Part shown: positions 33,652 through 43,148 of the stretch, one piece after another
Position numbering within the stretch: position 1 is the stretch's first letter
Layout: every line of letters starts with the position of its first letter
NCBI RefSeq assembly: GCF_014349155.1
Contig: NZ_JACSIT010000120.1
Location: 1-64,000 of the forward strand
Source: Neolewinella lacunae
GTDB taxonomy: Bacteria > Bacteroidota > Bacteroidia > Chitinophagales > Saprospiraceae
Direction of reading: 5' to 3'
Length of the DNA: 64,000 bases
Position numbers and translations under genes: made by a program
The notes under the pieces: model-generated
What the model was told of the DNA's origin: nothing
Databases searched by the model: none
What the model saw: only the letters and a program-made list of their open reading frames with translations

Positions 33652-36600
33652 ATGTCTTTGCGCCCCGCCACGTCTTTCCTCGCCCTCTTCCTGCTGCTCC
33701 TTTTCGGTGCAGGCCTCTCCGGCCAAGCCCCCACGCTGGTGGTGCCCACCGGCCACGGCAAGGCCATCACCGATCTGGCGGCCTCCCCGGCCGGTGATCT
33801 CCTCGCCTCGGCGGCGCTCGATGCCACGGTGAAAGTCTGGAACACGGCCGCCAGCCGCGAAGTCCACACCTTCCGCCCCAAAGACTACGCCCGCTCCCTG
33901 GCCTTCAGCCCCGACGGCAAGTACCTGGCCGCCGCCACCTTTACGGAGCTCTACGTCTGGGAAGTCGGCTCCTGGCGGCCCGTCAAAACCATCAAAGGCT
34001 GGTTCATGGACGCCCTCGTCTTCCACCCCACCCGCAACGAGCTTTTCTACCAGACCCAGAAGATCAACAGCACGGGCGAAGACCCCCAGCAGGTGTGGCG
34101 GATCACCCTGCCCGCCGGCAGCCCCAGCCAGCTCGCTACCGTCCCCTTCGCCGAAAGCGGACGCCACAAAATGGATCACCTGGACATCTCCCCCACCGGC
34201 CAGCAACTGCTGCTCGTCACCGGCGACGGCATCGGCCACCTCATCCCCACAAATGGAGCGGCCCGCACCCAGGTGGAAGGCGCCCGCCGCTTCACCCCCA
34301 CGGGCAATCTCCTCTGCATCTCCGACGCCGGCACGAGTCCAAGCCTTAGCCTGCGCCGGACGGACGGCAGCAGCATCTGGCAAAGCAACTCCACCAAGGA
34401 ACAAACGGCCAACCGCAACCTCACCCACGTGGCCGGCTTCGGCGGTCCGGCCGGCCACCTCTACTGGATCAACCAGGACGGCAAACTGGTCTCGGGCGAT
34501 TACCGCACCAATACCCTGACCGTGCGCAACCTGCCCGGTATCCTCGACAGTGAACTCACCATCGCCACCAACGGCATCCTTTACGTAGCGGGCAAAAGCC
34601 CCTTCCAGATCCACGGCTACGCCCTGCCCGACCTCCAGACCGTCGTCACCCTCGGCGAAAGCATCCTTCTGCCCGCCCAACTCGCCGCCCAGGACGGCAG
34701 CCAACTGCTCGCCTGGGGCAGTGCCGGCAGCCTGAAAACGCTGGAAATGAAGGGCCGCAAAACCATCACCACGGCCATCACCCCCAGCCTCCACGCCGGT
34801 CGGCTGCACCTGAGCGCCAACGGCAGCCTGCTGGCCACCGGCGCTACCAGTGGCGACAACTTCAGCTACCACCACCGCAGCAAGCCCCTGGAAACCAAGC
34901 GCTTCAAATCTGAGCTCGGCCCCACCGCCGGCGTGGCCAGCAGCGGAGACGGCAACTTCATCGGCGTTGCAGGTCGCAATGGCTTCATGGTGTTGAACAC
35001 CGCCAGCCACAAGTTCGTCGTCCGCGAAGCCCTGCCGGCCACCACTGGCTTTTACCAGGATGACGTCGCGCTATCCCCCACCGGCAACCTGCTCCTCCTC
35101 AACCAGGCCCGCATCCAGCCGGATGGCAGCAACCGCACCTGGCACCTGCTCTACGACGTCAGCCAAAAAAGCAAGCGCTGGGAAGCCACCGGACGCCTCG
35201 AGGACCCGTCGTTTTCCGCCGACGGCAGCACGATCTACGGCCTCATCTACGAGTTCGTCGTGCAGCTCGACGCCAGCACCGGCCGGGAGCTCCGCCGCTG
35301 GCCACTGCCCAAGGGCCGCTTCCCCTACGCCGCCCAGTTCAACCGGGCCAAGACCATGGTCGCCTACAGCCACAGCAGCCGGGGCTACGTGCTGGACCTC
35401 CGCACGGGCCAGGAAAGCGAGCTCAAGACGGATGCCACCCTACCCATCGAGCGCGTGGCCTTCGTGGGCGAGGACTTCATGATCAGTGCCGGCAACGACG
35501 AGCTCGTCAGCCTCTGGGACCTCCGCAGCCGCCGCCGCGTCGCCCAACTCGTTCAGTACGCCGCCGCCGAGGGCTGGGCCGTGGTGGCCCCCGACGGCCG
35601 CTTCGACGCCGCGCCTTGGGCCATGCAGCGCATGTACTACCGGGTCGGGACCGAAAATTACCCCCTCGAACAACTCCTGGAGGGCTTCTACACGCCGGGT
35701 CTGCTGGCGGAAATCCTGAGCCGCAGCAGCACGCCCCCACCGCCGGTCAACATCAACCGCATCGGGCAAAAACCCACGGTCACCATCCAGTACACGGCCG
35801 GTACGCGCAACCTCACGGTGGAAGATGACGACGTAGCAGCGTCCATTGTGGCGCTGACGCAGGATGCAAAGATCGTTGTGAAGGCCGTGGCCGCCGGAAG
35901 CACCGTTGCCGAGATCCGCCTGTACCACAACGGCAAGCTCGTCTCGCCCGGCACCCGCAACCTCATTGTGGAAGACGACCCCGGCGGCAACGAAAAAAGC
36001 TTCCAGCTCCGCCTTTTGCCGGGAGAGAATACGCTCAAAGCCGTCGCCATCAACGCCGAACGCACGGAGAGTGACCCCGCCTTGCTCCTCATCCAGTACA
36101 CGGCACCTGCGGACGCGCCCGCGAACAACAGCCTCCGCGACGGCATTACCCTCCACCTCCTCACGGTGGGCATCAACCAGTACAAAAACCCCCGCTACAA
36201 CCTCAATTACGCCGAGGCCGACGCGGCGGGCCTCGAAAATCGCCTGCAAACGGGGATGCAGGGCCTGGTGGGCAACACCCGCCTGTACAGCATCCGCAAC
36301 GAGCAGGCGACGCGGGCCAACATCCTCGCCGCCCTGGAAACGGTCCGGACCCAGGCCGGGCCCAACGATGTTTTCGTCTTCTACTTTGCCGGCCACGGCG
36401 TGATGAGCGAAGGGACGGAAGCGGACTTTTTCCTGGTTCCCCACGACGTCACCCAGCTCTACGGCGACCCCAACAGCCTGCAAAACAAGGGCATCTCGGC
36501 CACGGAGATGAAGAACCTGGCGGCGGCCATCCCCGCCCAGAAGCAGCTCTACCTGCTGGACGCCTGCCAGAGCGCCGGGGCCGTGCAGCGCATGGCCGCC

Positions 36601-36912
36601 CGCGGGGCCGCCGAAGAAAAGGCCATTGCCCAGCTCGCACGCAGCACCGGCACCCACTGGCTTACGGCCTCCGGCTCCGAGCAATTTGCCAGCGAATTCG
36701 ACCAGCTGGGCCACGGGGCGTTTACCTACGTCTTGCTGGCCGGGCTGGCCGGCGAGGCCGCTGGCAACGACCAGCGCGTCTCCGTCAACGAACTGAAAGC
36801 CTACCTGGAAGCAACGGTGCCCGAACTGACCGAAAAACACAGCGGCCAGGCCCAGTACCCGGCCAGCTTCGGCTTTGGGCAAGACTTCCCCGTCGGCGTC
36901 GTAAAAAAGTAA
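33652..36912 (+). CDS. Secreted WD40-repeat protein with C-terminal caspase-like peptidase (C14)
   Basis: The 1086-residue protein starts with a signal peptide (FLALFLLLLFGAGLSGQ). WD40-type blades span about residues 35-690 (for example ITDLAASPAGDLLASAALDATVKVWN and SLAFSPDGKYLAAATFTELYVWE). Two Ig-like stretches precede a caspase domain from about residue 838. Catalytic candidates are H915 in FYFAGHG and C972 in YLLDACQS. It is a bacterial metacaspase/orthocaspase relative, expected to cleave after basic or acidic residues. The export signal places it outside the cytoplasm, unlike most characterised members. A copy of the dispersed motif lies in the linker encoding APADAP. Confidence 0.88.
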   Translation: MSLRPATSFLALFLLLLFGAGLSGQAPTLVVPTGHGKAITDLAASPAGDLLASAALDATVKVWNTAASREVHTFRPKDYARSLAFSPDGKYLAAATFTELYVWEVGSWRPVKTIKGWFMDALVFHPTRNELFYQTQKINSTGEDPQQVWRITLPAGSPSQLATVPFAESGRHKMDHLDISPTGQQLLLVTGDGIGHLIPTNGAARTQVEGARRFTPTGNLLCISDAGTSPSLSLRRTDGSSIWQSNSTKEQTANRNLTHVAGFGGPAGHLYWINQDGKLVSGDYRTNTLTVRNLPGILDSELTIATNGILYVAGKSPFQIHGYALPDLQTVVTLGESILLPAQLAAQDGSQLLAWGSAGSLKTLEMKGRKTITTAITPSLHAGRLHLSANGSLLATGATSGDNFSYHHRSKPLETKRFKSELGPTAGVASSGDGNFIGVAGRNGFMVLNTASHKFVVREALPATTGFYQDDVALSPTGNLLLLNQARIQPDGSNRTWHLLYDVSQKSKRWEATGRLEDPSFSADGSTIYGLIYEFVVQLDASTGRELRRWPLPKGRFPYAAQFNRAKTMVAYSHSSRGYVLDLRTGQESELKTDATLPIERVAFVGEDFMISAGNDELVSLWDLRSRRRVAQLVQYAAAEGWAVVAPDGRFDAAPWAMQRMYYRVGTENYPLEQLLEGFYTPGLLAEILSRSSTPPPPVNINRIGQKPTVTIQYTAGTRNLTVEDDDVAASIVALTQDAKIVVKAVAAGSTVAEIRLYHNGKLVSPGTRNLIVEDDPGGNEKSFQLRLLPGENTLKAVAINAERTESDPALLLIQYTAPADAPANNSLRDGITLHLLTVGINQYKNPRYNLNYAEADAAGLENRLQTGMQGLVGNTRLYSIRNEQATRANILAALETVRTQAGPNDVFVFYFAGHGVMSEGTEADFFLVPHDVTQLYGDPNSLQNKGISATEMKNLAAAIPAQKQLYLLDACQSAGAVQRMAARGAAEEKAIAQLARSTGTHWLTASGSEQFASEFDQLGHGAFTYVLLAGLAGEAAGNDQRVSVNELKAYLEATVPELTEKHSGQAQYPASFGFGQDFPVGVVKK
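36102..36119 (-). repeat. Dispersed 18-bp motif, coding copy 8
   Basis: GGCACCTGCGGACGCGCC lies inside the metacaspase gene, in a linker read as A-P-A-D-A-P. The identical 18-mer in opposite orientation lies in the DUF1573 gene (53671). Confidence 0.75.
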
Positions 36913-37017
36913 AGCTGGACTTTTGTGAAGGGGATGACTGGATTTCCCGCCACGTGTCCGCCAAACGTCCTATCCGCTGGTAATTCGGGGAATCGTGATT
37001 CGGGTGGCGAACGTTTC

Positions 37018-37025
37018 TATCTTTG
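37018..37025 (+). promoter_or_regulatory. Bacteroidota -7 promoter element
   Basis: TATCTTTG fits TAnnTTTG and lies 15 bases before the ATG run at 37041. No convincing -33 element was seen. Confidence 0.5.
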
Positions 37026-37040
37026 CGCCCCAACCTGCTT

Positions 37041-39440
37041 ATGATGATGCAACGCTTCCTTTTGCTCGCCCTTTTGGCCTACTCTTCTTTGCTCACTGCC
37101 CAGCTAAATACCACGCTGCGGGCCAACCTCCCCTACAACGACGGCGTGAACGACGTATGGGGCTATGCAGCGCCGGACGGCACGGAGTACGCCATCGTAG
37201 GCCTGGTCAACGGCGTATCGTTCGTCAGCCTGGCCGACCCTGATAACCCGGTGGAGGTGGCCCGGATTGCGGGCGCGCGTTCGCAGTGGCGCGACATGAA
37301 GACCTTTGGAGAATACGCTTATTCCGTGGCCGACCAGGGTGCGGAGGGCATTACGGCCTTTGACTTGCGCTTTTTGCCGGATAGCGTGCCCTTCCGCCGG
37401 ACCCAGTACGACATTCCCGGCTTCCCGCGGACCTTCGTGCGGGCCCACAACCTTTACATCGATACCGAAATCGGGCGTATTTACACCGCTGGCGGCGACC
37501 GCAACATCAACGACGGCGGAATTTTCATGTTCGATTTGGTGGCCAACCCCATGATCCCCACTTTGGTGGGTATGGGGCCGCAGATTTATTCCCACGACGT
37601 CTACGTCAAAAATGACACGATGTACTGTTCGGAAATTTACCTCGGACGGCTGGCCATTTACGACGTTGCCGACCTGGCCGACGTTGAACTGTTGGGGTCT
37701 ACCCTGACGCCTTTCACCTTCACCCACAATGCCTGGACGACCGACGATGCCCAGCTGGTGTTCACTACTGACGAGGAACCCAACGCCCCGGTGGCGGCCT
37801 ACGACATCAGCAACAAAGACGATATTGAACTGCTGGACGAGTATCGTCCGGCGGGCACCCTGAACCGGGGGACGATCCCGCACAACGTCCACGTCATTGA
37901 CGAATACCTCTCCATCAGTTACTACACCGATGGACTGCGGGTAGTCGATGCCAGCGTCCCCGATAACTTGGTGGAAGTGGCCAACTACGATACCTGGCTG
38001 GGGGCCGACGGAGACTTCAACGGTGCCTGGGGTGCCTACCCTTTCCTGCCCAGCGGCCTGACTTTGGTCTCCGACCGGCAAACTGGCCTGTACGTTGTTG
38101 ACGTCAACTACCTGCGGGCGGCCCGCCTGAAGGGAACGATCGTCGACCGCGACCTCCGCACCCCCATCAACAACGTCAACGTCAGCATCGCCTCCACCCA
38201 ACCCAACGTGGAAGCCACCGACGCCCTGGGGCGCTACAAAACCGGCCTCGGCACCGCTGGCACCTACCAGGTGACTTTCAGCGTAGAAAACTACCTCCCC
38301 CTAACCGTTACGGTTAATTTAGAAAACGGCGTAGAGACCATCCTCGACACCGCACTGCAAACCACCGTCCCCCGCTTTGACATCGACGTTACGGTCATCG
38401 ACGACGCTACCGAAGCCGTCATCCCCAACGCTACCTTCCGCTTCTTTAACGAAGAGCTCAACGTGGAGCGCCTGGCCGACGCGAATGGCAAGGTGGAGGT
38501 GCCCGCCATTTTCGACGGCGAGTACACCCTCTACGTAGCCGAATGGGGCTACCAGACCGAAGCCCGCACGGCCATCAGTTCCCAAGACCTCCAGGGCGTC
38601 ACCATCCGCCTCAAGCGCGGATACATGGATGACTTCGTTACGGACGAAGGCTGGAGTGCTACGGGCGACGCAACTTCCGGGCAGTGGGTGCGGGATATCC
38701 CCATCGCCACCGTCAACGAAAACCTGATTTTTGCCCCCGGCACCGATGCTCCCGGCGACCTGGGCGAAGAAGCCTACATCACCGGCAACGGCGGCGGCAG
38801 CGCAGGCACGGACGACGTGGATAACGGCACCGTCATCCTGACTTCCCCCACTTTCCGCCCCTTAGCGGGTCAGGATACCCTGGTGGTCCACTACCAGTAC
38901 TACTTCGCCAACGGCGGCGGTACGGGAACGCCGCTGGACGATACCCTCGTCATCCGCATCACCAATGGCAGGGACACCGTCGTAGCCCGCCGCCACGCTG
39001 AAGATGGCCGGGTGTGGACCCAGGATTCTTTCCGCATCAATGATTTTATGGACCTCAGCGACGAATTGCGGGTCATCGTCAGTACGAGCGACTTTAATAC
39101 CTCCGGCCACCTGGTCGAGGCGGGCTTCGACAACTTCCTCGTAACGGGCAACAATCTCCCGACCAGCACCGAATACTTCGGCCGGGAGGACCTGGACCTC
39201 ACGCTGTTCCCCAACCCCAGCGCCGCTGCCTTTGCCCTCCGCTACGACCTCGGGAGCGCCCGGGCCACACAACTGCGGGTACGCGACGCCCTGGGCCGGC
39301 AAGTACTGGCGCGGAACATCGAAGGATCGCAGGGCACGGTACGCTTCGGCGCGGAATTGCCGGCGGGTCTGTACTTCGTAGAAGTCATGACCAACAACGC
39401 CCGCCTGTGGGTGGGTAAAGCGATTAAGTCGGCGGAGTAA
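37041..39440 (+). CDS. Choice-of-anchor B family (LVIVD-repeat) protein with T9SS sorting domain
   Basis: About 799 residues are encoded from the triple ATG at 37041. A signal peptide (FLLLALLAYSSLLTAQ) precedes LVIVD/beta-propeller-type repeats (VNGVSFVSLADPDNPVEVARI; DGLRVVDASVPDNLVEVANYD), to about residue 360. Carboxypeptidase-regulatory-like domains follow (LKGTIVDRDLRTPINNVNVSI). A jelly-roll region precedes a type A T9SS domain (LTLFPNPSAAAFALRYDL to GLYFVEVMTNN). The protein should be displayed on the cell surface; its ligand is unknown. The upstream TTG at 37023 overlaps the promoter element and is not used here. Confidence 0.8.
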   Translation: MMMQRFLLLALLAYSSLLTAQLNTTLRANLPYNDGVNDVWGYAAPDGTEYAIVGLVNGVSFVSLADPDNPVEVARIAGARSQWRDMKTFGEYAYSVADQGAEGITAFDLRFLPDSVPFRRTQYDIPGFPRTFVRAHNLYIDTEIGRIYTAGGDRNINDGGIFMFDLVANPMIPTLVGMGPQIYSHDVYVKNDTMYCSEIYLGRLAIYDVADLADVELLGSTLTPFTFTHNAWTTDDAQLVFTTDEEPNAPVAAYDISNKDDIELLDEYRPAGTLNRGTIPHNVHVIDEYLSISYYTDGLRVVDASVPDNLVEVANYDTWLGADGDFNGAWGAYPFLPSGLTLVSDRQTGLYVVDVNYLRAARLKGTIVDRDLRTPINNVNVSIASTQPNVEATDALGRYKTGLGTAGTYQVTFSVENYLPLTVTVNLENGVETILDTALQTTVPRFDIDVTVIDDATEAVIPNATFRFFNEELNVERLADANGKVEVPAIFDGEYTLYVAEWGYQTEARTAISSQDLQGVTIRLKRGYMDDFVTDEGWSATGDATSGQWVRDIPIATVNENLIFAPGTDAPGDLGEEAYITGNGGGSAGTDDVDNGTVILTSPTFRPLAGQDTLVVHYQYYFANGGGTGTPLDDTLVIRITNGRDTVVARRHAEDGRVWTQDSFRINDFMDLSDELRVIVSTSDFNTSGHLVEAGFDNFLVTGNNLPTSTEYFGREDLDLTLFPNPSAAAFALRYDLGSARATQLRVRDALGRQVLARNIEGSQGTVRFGAELPAGLYFVEVMTNNARLWVGKAIKSAE

Positions 39441-39446
39441 GAGCTC

Positions 39447-40463
39447 TCACCCCAAAATCTGCCGGGCCACTACCAGCGGATCGGGGCTAGCGGCGGTCAC
39501 CCGCCGTACCACGGGCGCTTCCCGTCGCTCGCCATAGTGGTGGTAAGCTTTATCGTAGTAAACCAGGGCAATGCGGGCGGCGGTGGCCAGGTCGTTGGCC
39601 TCCAGGGCGGCGATGGCGGCGTTGAGATGCTGCCCCCCCAGTCTTTTGCGAATGCGGGTAAAGGCCGTCAGCAGGTCTTCGCGCGGGTAAGCGCCGTAGA
39701 GCTGCACCAGGCGGCCCACCCGCCACTCCAGCGGCTGTTCCAGCAGCGTCACCGGAGCGGCCGTGAGGCGGTGGTAAAATTCGTCGGGGAGGTAGATATG
39801 GCCAATCATGCGGCTTTCGTCTTCCACCCAAACGGGTTGGCCGGTCGGCAAATCCCGCAGGGCGGCGAAAAGCTGATTCTCGAACTCCTCCGTGCTGGGC
39901 TGGGGGGATTCTCCGATGGCCCCGAACGACGAACCTTTGTGGTGAGCAAGGCCCTCCAGATCGATGACGCTGGCACCGAGGGATTGCATGGCCCGCAGGA
40001 CCTGGGTTTTGCCGGAGCCCGTAGGCCCGCTCAGCACCCGCAACCCGTGCTCACTGTCTTTGAGGTAGGTGCGGATGGTGGCGCGGGCCGCCTTGTAGCC
40101 CCCCGTCAGCTGCCCCACCTCCAGGCCCGCCCGCTCCAGCAGCCAGGCGACGCTGCCGCTGCGCTGTCCGCCCCGCCAGCAGTGCACCACCACCCGGCCG
40201 ACGGGTGCCAGCCGGCGGGCTTCTTCCACCAGGTAACGCATTTTTCCACCCGCAATCTCCAGTCCTTTCAGCAAAGCCTCGTCCGGGCTCACCTGCTTAT
40301 AGAGCGTACCGACCTCCGCCCTTTCGGCATCGCTGAAGAGCGGCAGGCTCCGGGCGGCGGGCAACTTTCCCGTGGCGTATTCGGCCGGCGAGCGTACGTC
40401 CAGCAGGGTAAAGCCCCGCCAGGCGGAATCAAAAAACCATTCTTGCGGAGTAAGGGTGCGCAT
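39447..40463 (-). CDS. mnmH: tRNA 2-selenouridine synthase
   Basis: The 338-residue enzyme exchanges sulfur for selenium at the wobble uridine of certain tRNAs, using selenophosphate via a geranylated intermediate. An N-terminal rhodanese domain carries the catalytic VHCWRGGQRSGS (Cys 95). The C-terminal P-loop domain carries SGPTGSGKT (Walker A near 145-152) and the family motif HHKGSSFG. Order, length and motifs agree with SelU/MnmH. It lies convergent with the T9SS protein gene. Its start region lies next to an inverted copy of the dispersed 27-bp repeat. Confidence 0.93.
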   Translation of the reverse strand: MRTLTPQEWFFDSAWRGFTLLDVRSPAEYATGKLPAARSLPLFSDAERAEVGTLYKQVSPDEALLKGLEIAGGKMRYLVEEARRLAPVGRVVVHCWRGGQRSGSVAWLLERAGLEVGQLTGGYKAARATIRTYLKDSEHGLRVLSGPTGSGKTQVLRAMQSLGASVIDLEGLAHHKGSSFGAIGESPQPSTEEFENQLFAALRDLPTGQPVWVEDESRMIGHIYLPDEFYHRLTAAPVTLLEQPLEWRVGRLVQLYGAYPREDLLTAFTRIRKRLGGQHLNAAIAALEANDLATAARIALVYYDKAYHHYGERREAPVVRRVTAASPDPLVVARQILG

Positions 40464-40478
40464 GGAAGGCGAAGGTAC

Positions 40479-40502
40479 TGCTGCGCAGCTCCTTTTTTCG
40501 CT
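40479..40502 (-). repeat. Inverted copy of the dispersed 27-bp repeat
   Basis: Read on the minus strand it is AGCGAAAAAAGGAGCTGCGC followed by AGCA. It matches the 14319 unit except at its ends and one internal base. It lies in the gap between divergent mnmH and pabB. Confidence 0.55.
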
Positions 40503-40556
40503 CCAAAGGTATCAAGCTCAGACGCAACTCGCCTGCCCCGCCTGCCCCAGGAAGCG

Positions 40557-40589
40557 TTTAACCTGAGTAAGCCGGCAATGGTAACTTTG
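40557..40589 (+). promoter_or_regulatory. Promoter of pabB
   Basis: TTTA (40557-40560) and TAACTTTG (40582-40589) are spaced 21 bases apart, fitting the Bacteroidota -33/-7 promoter. The expected start of transcription lies near 40597, which favours the ATG at 40639 over the GTG at 40594 for pabB. Confidence 0.6.
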
Positions 40590-40638
40590 CAACGTGAAAA
40601 ACGTCTCAGCAGCAGTGCCAACCGAAAGCAACGTAACG

Positions 40639-41628
40639 ATGACCCAGTGGGCGGAGCGCCTCAACGCGCTCGGTGGACAGCGGCAAGCCTGCTTTTTCCT
40701 GGTGGATTTTGAGCAAATTGCTCCCCAGGTCTGGCCCCTGGACGATACTGCGGCCATCCCGCCCCGCTTCTCCTTTCCGGGCCGGCCCGACGTGCCCTCC
40801 ACCACGCTGAGCAGCAAAGTTCCCCGCCTGACCGCTACCCACGTCCCCGCAGCCGATTTCCGCCGCGCCTTCGCCGTCGTGCAGGCGGGCCTGCGGCGTG
40901 GCGACAGTTTCCTGACCAACCTTACCTTCCCCACCCCCGTTCAACTGAACGGCAACTACGAGGAGATCTACTGGAAAAGCGAGGCCAAGTACCGCATCTG
41001 GTGGCCGGGGCACTTCGTATGCTTCAGTCCGGAGACCTTCGTGACGGTCAGCGAGGCGGGCTACATCGAAAGTCGCCCCATGAAAGGCACGGCCCCCGAT
41101 ACCGCCAAGGGGCGGCGCGAACTACTCGGCAGCGCCAAGGAAATTGCCGAGCACGCCACCATCGTCGACCTGATCCGCAACGACCTCAGCCAGGTGGCCA
41201 AGGGGGTGCGGGTGACGGACTACCGCTACTTCCACAAAATTGCGACCAGCCGCCGGGGATTGGTCCAGACGAGCAGCAACATCGGTGGGCAACTCCCCCC
41301 CGGCTGGCAGGCCAACCTGGGTACGCTGCTCGCCAGACTATTGCCGGCCGGCTCCGTCAGCGGGGCCCCGAAGCCGGCCACGGTCGACCTCATCCGGCGG
41401 GCCGAAAACGGTCCACGGGGCTACTACTGCGGCATCGGCGGCTACTTCGATGGCCATCAGTTGGATACCTGCGTGCTGATCCGTTTCATCACCGAACACC
41501 CCGGTGGCGGGCACGTTTTCCACTCGGGCGGCGGCATTACCGCCAGCAGCCAGTGGGAGGACGAGTACGCCGAATTGCAACGAAAAATCCGGATTCCTTT
41601 AGCACTTAAGACAAAATCCTTACATTAA
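40639..41628 (+). CDS. pabB: Aminodeoxychorismate synthase component I
   Basis: The 329-residue chorismate-binding enzyme adds ammonia or glutamine nitrogen to chorismate for folate synthesis. Family motifs are ESRPMKGTAPD, HATIVDLIRNDLSQVAKG, LLARLLPAGSVSGAPKPATVDLI and GYYCGIGGYFDG, ending in HSGGGITASSQWEDEYAEL. The length is that of stand-alone PabB proteins that lack the N-terminal subdomain. The following gene is the lyase that completes p-aminobenzoate synthesis. The ATG at 40639 is preferred because a promoter lies at 40557-40589. Confidence 0.9.
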   Translation: MTQWAERLNALGGQRQACFFLVDFEQIAPQVWPLDDTAAIPPRFSFPGRPDVPSTTLSSKVPRLTATHVPAADFRRAFAVVQAGLRRGDSFLTNLTFPTPVQLNGNYEEIYWKSEAKYRIWWPGHFVCFSPETFVTVSEAGYIESRPMKGTAPDTAKGRRELLGSAKEIAEHATIVDLIRNDLSQVAKGVRVTDYRYFHKIATSRRGLVQTSSNIGGQLPPGWQANLGTLLARLLPAGSVSGAPKPATVDLIRRAENGPRGYYCGIGGYFDGHQLDTCVLIRFITEHPGGGHVFHSGGGITASSQWEDEYAELQRKIRIPLALKTKSLH

Positions 41629-41758
41629 CCGCCGATTAAATGGTGTTAAGGTAATCTTTCCCCGCTGGTAAGTCACCCCCAACATTCGGATCCCAGACCG
41701 GCCCTGGACCTACCCTTGCCCCGGTACCGGTAAAATTCATCCGCTCGACAATCACTAT

Positions 41759-42379
41759 TTGAATACAAATTCAACTCCCCCGCCACTATTGCTGGAATCG
41801 ATCCGCATATTGGATGGTCAGGCCGACTTGCTGGCCTACCACCAGCAGCGCCTCGACCGGACGCGCCGTGCCTTCTGGCCCAAATGCCCGGCGATTGACC
41901 TGGCGCGGGTGGTCGCTGAGGCCAGTCCGCCCGCGCGCGGACTGTTCAAGCTCCGCGTGGAATACGGCGAGCGGGTGCGTAAAACGGAGTTGATCCCCTA
42001 CCAGGTCCTTCCCGTCACCAGCCTGCGCTTGCTGCCCGCCGACGAGATCCGGTACGGCAGCAAGTTTGCCGACCGCACGGCCATCCGCCGCTGCCTGGAG
42101 CGCAAGGGCAGCTGCGACGACGTCCTGATGAGCCAGCGGGGCTACCTCACGGATACGAGCTACGCCAACGTCGCCCTCTTCGACGGCCGCCACTGGTACA
42201 CACCCGCCTGGCCCCTGTTGCGGGGCACCCGGCGCGAAAGCCTCCTCGAAAAGGGCATCATCCGCGCCTCCATCATCCGCGACCGCGACCTGCCCCAGTT
42301 CCAGAAAATCCGCCTCATCAACGCCATGCTGCCCTGGGAAGAAGGTCCTACCCTCGACATCAACGCCGTGATGGTGTAG
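41759..42379 (+). CDS. pabC: Aminotransferase class IV, probable aminodeoxychorismate lyase
   Basis: This 206-residue fold-type IV PLP protein should release pyruvate from aminodeoxychorismate to give p-aminobenzoate. Visible features are LLAYHQQRLDRTRRAFW, the middle ELIPYQ strand that should hold the PLP lysine region, and LTDTSYANVALFDG and TPAWPLLRGTRRESLLEKGII, typical of class IV enzymes. It follows pabB after 130 bases on the same strand. The only reasonable start is a TTG at 41759. It is shorter than many PabC proteins, so a branched-chain-type activity cannot be excluded. Confidence 0.8.
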   Translation: MNTNSTPPPLLLESIRILDGQADLLAYHQQRLDRTRRAFWPKCPAIDLARVVAEASPPARGLFKLRVEYGERVRKTELIPYQVLPVTSLRLLPADEIRYGSKFADRTAIRRCLERKGSCDDVLMSQRGYLTDTSYANVALFDGRHWYTPAWPLLRGTRRESLLEKGIIRASIIRDRDLPQFQKIRLINAMLPWEEGPTLDINAVMV

Positions 42380-42390
42380 TGAAGAATGGG

Positions 42391-42408
42391 GGCGCGGCCG
42401 CAGGTGCA
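42391..42408 (+). repeat. Dispersed 18-bp motif, copy 9
   Basis: GGCGCGGCCGCAGGTGCA lies 12 bases after pabC, directly ahead of the 69-bp minisatellite. Confidence 0.85.
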
Positions 42409-42446
42409 GGGAACGTTGGACGGCTCAGCGGAGGGGGCGCTCCCAC

Positions 42447-43140
42447 TTACGAGGAATCCTGGTTGAAGGTGTCTCCCTTTCCGAATAGACTTGGTTGAGG
42501 GTGTCCTCACCCGAATACACCAGGCTGAGGGTGTGCTCACTCGAAACACGATATTCGTTCGGGTGGGGACACCCTCAGCCGGCTCCATCCTATTCGGGGG
42601 GGACAGCCCCAGCCAGGTTGGTTTTGTTCGGGTGGGGACAGCCTCAGCCGGCTCCATTCTATTCGGTGGGGACAGCCCCAGCCAGGTTGGTTTCGTTCGG
42701 GTGGGGACACCCTCAGCCGGCTCCATCCAATTCGGGGGAGACAGCCCCAGCCAGGTTGGTTTCGTTCGGGTGGGGATACCCTCAGCCGGCTCCATCCAAT
42801 TCGAGGGGGACAGCCACTGCCAGGTTGGTTTTGTTCGGGTGGGGACACCCTCAACCGGCTCCATCCAATTCGAGGGGGACAGCCACTGCCAGGTTGGTTT
42901 TGTTCGGGTGGAGACAGCCTCAGCCGGCTCCATCCAATTCGAGGGGGACAGCCACTGCCAGGTTGGTTTCGTTCGGGTGGGGACACCCTCAGCCGGCTCC
43001 ATCCAATTCGGGGGAGACAGCCCCAGCCAGGTTGGTTTCGTTCGGGTGGGGACACCCTCAGCCGGCTCCATCCTATTCGGGGGGGGGACTGCCACAGCCA
43101 GGTTGGTCTTGTTCGGGTGGAGACAGCCTCAGCCGGGTCA
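42447..43140. repeat. 69-bp minisatellite, about nine units
   Basis: Units of exactly 69 bases start at 42561, 42630, 42699, 42768, 42837, 42906, 42975 and 43044. A last unit near 43115 is shifted by two extra G. Each begins GGGTGGGGACACCCTCAGCC and contains GGGGACAGCCCC, so each holds two small hairpins. Units differ by a few substitutions. At 42480-42560 degenerate units appear in inverted orientation, giving a larger hairpin around 42550. Because 69 is a multiple of three, long open frames run through on both strands; I treat these as by-products, since no start signal or domain supports them. Confidence 0.85.
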
Positions 43141-43148
43141 GCAAAGTC

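Noticed and set aside
33649-36882. Two long minus-strand frames opposite the WD40-metacaspase
   Set aside because: These are shadows of third-position GC bias; the plus strand has a signal peptide, repeats and a catalytic dyad.
42447-43140. Possible CRISPR array
   Set aside because: The whole 69-base unit repeats without unique spacers, so it is a minisatellite.
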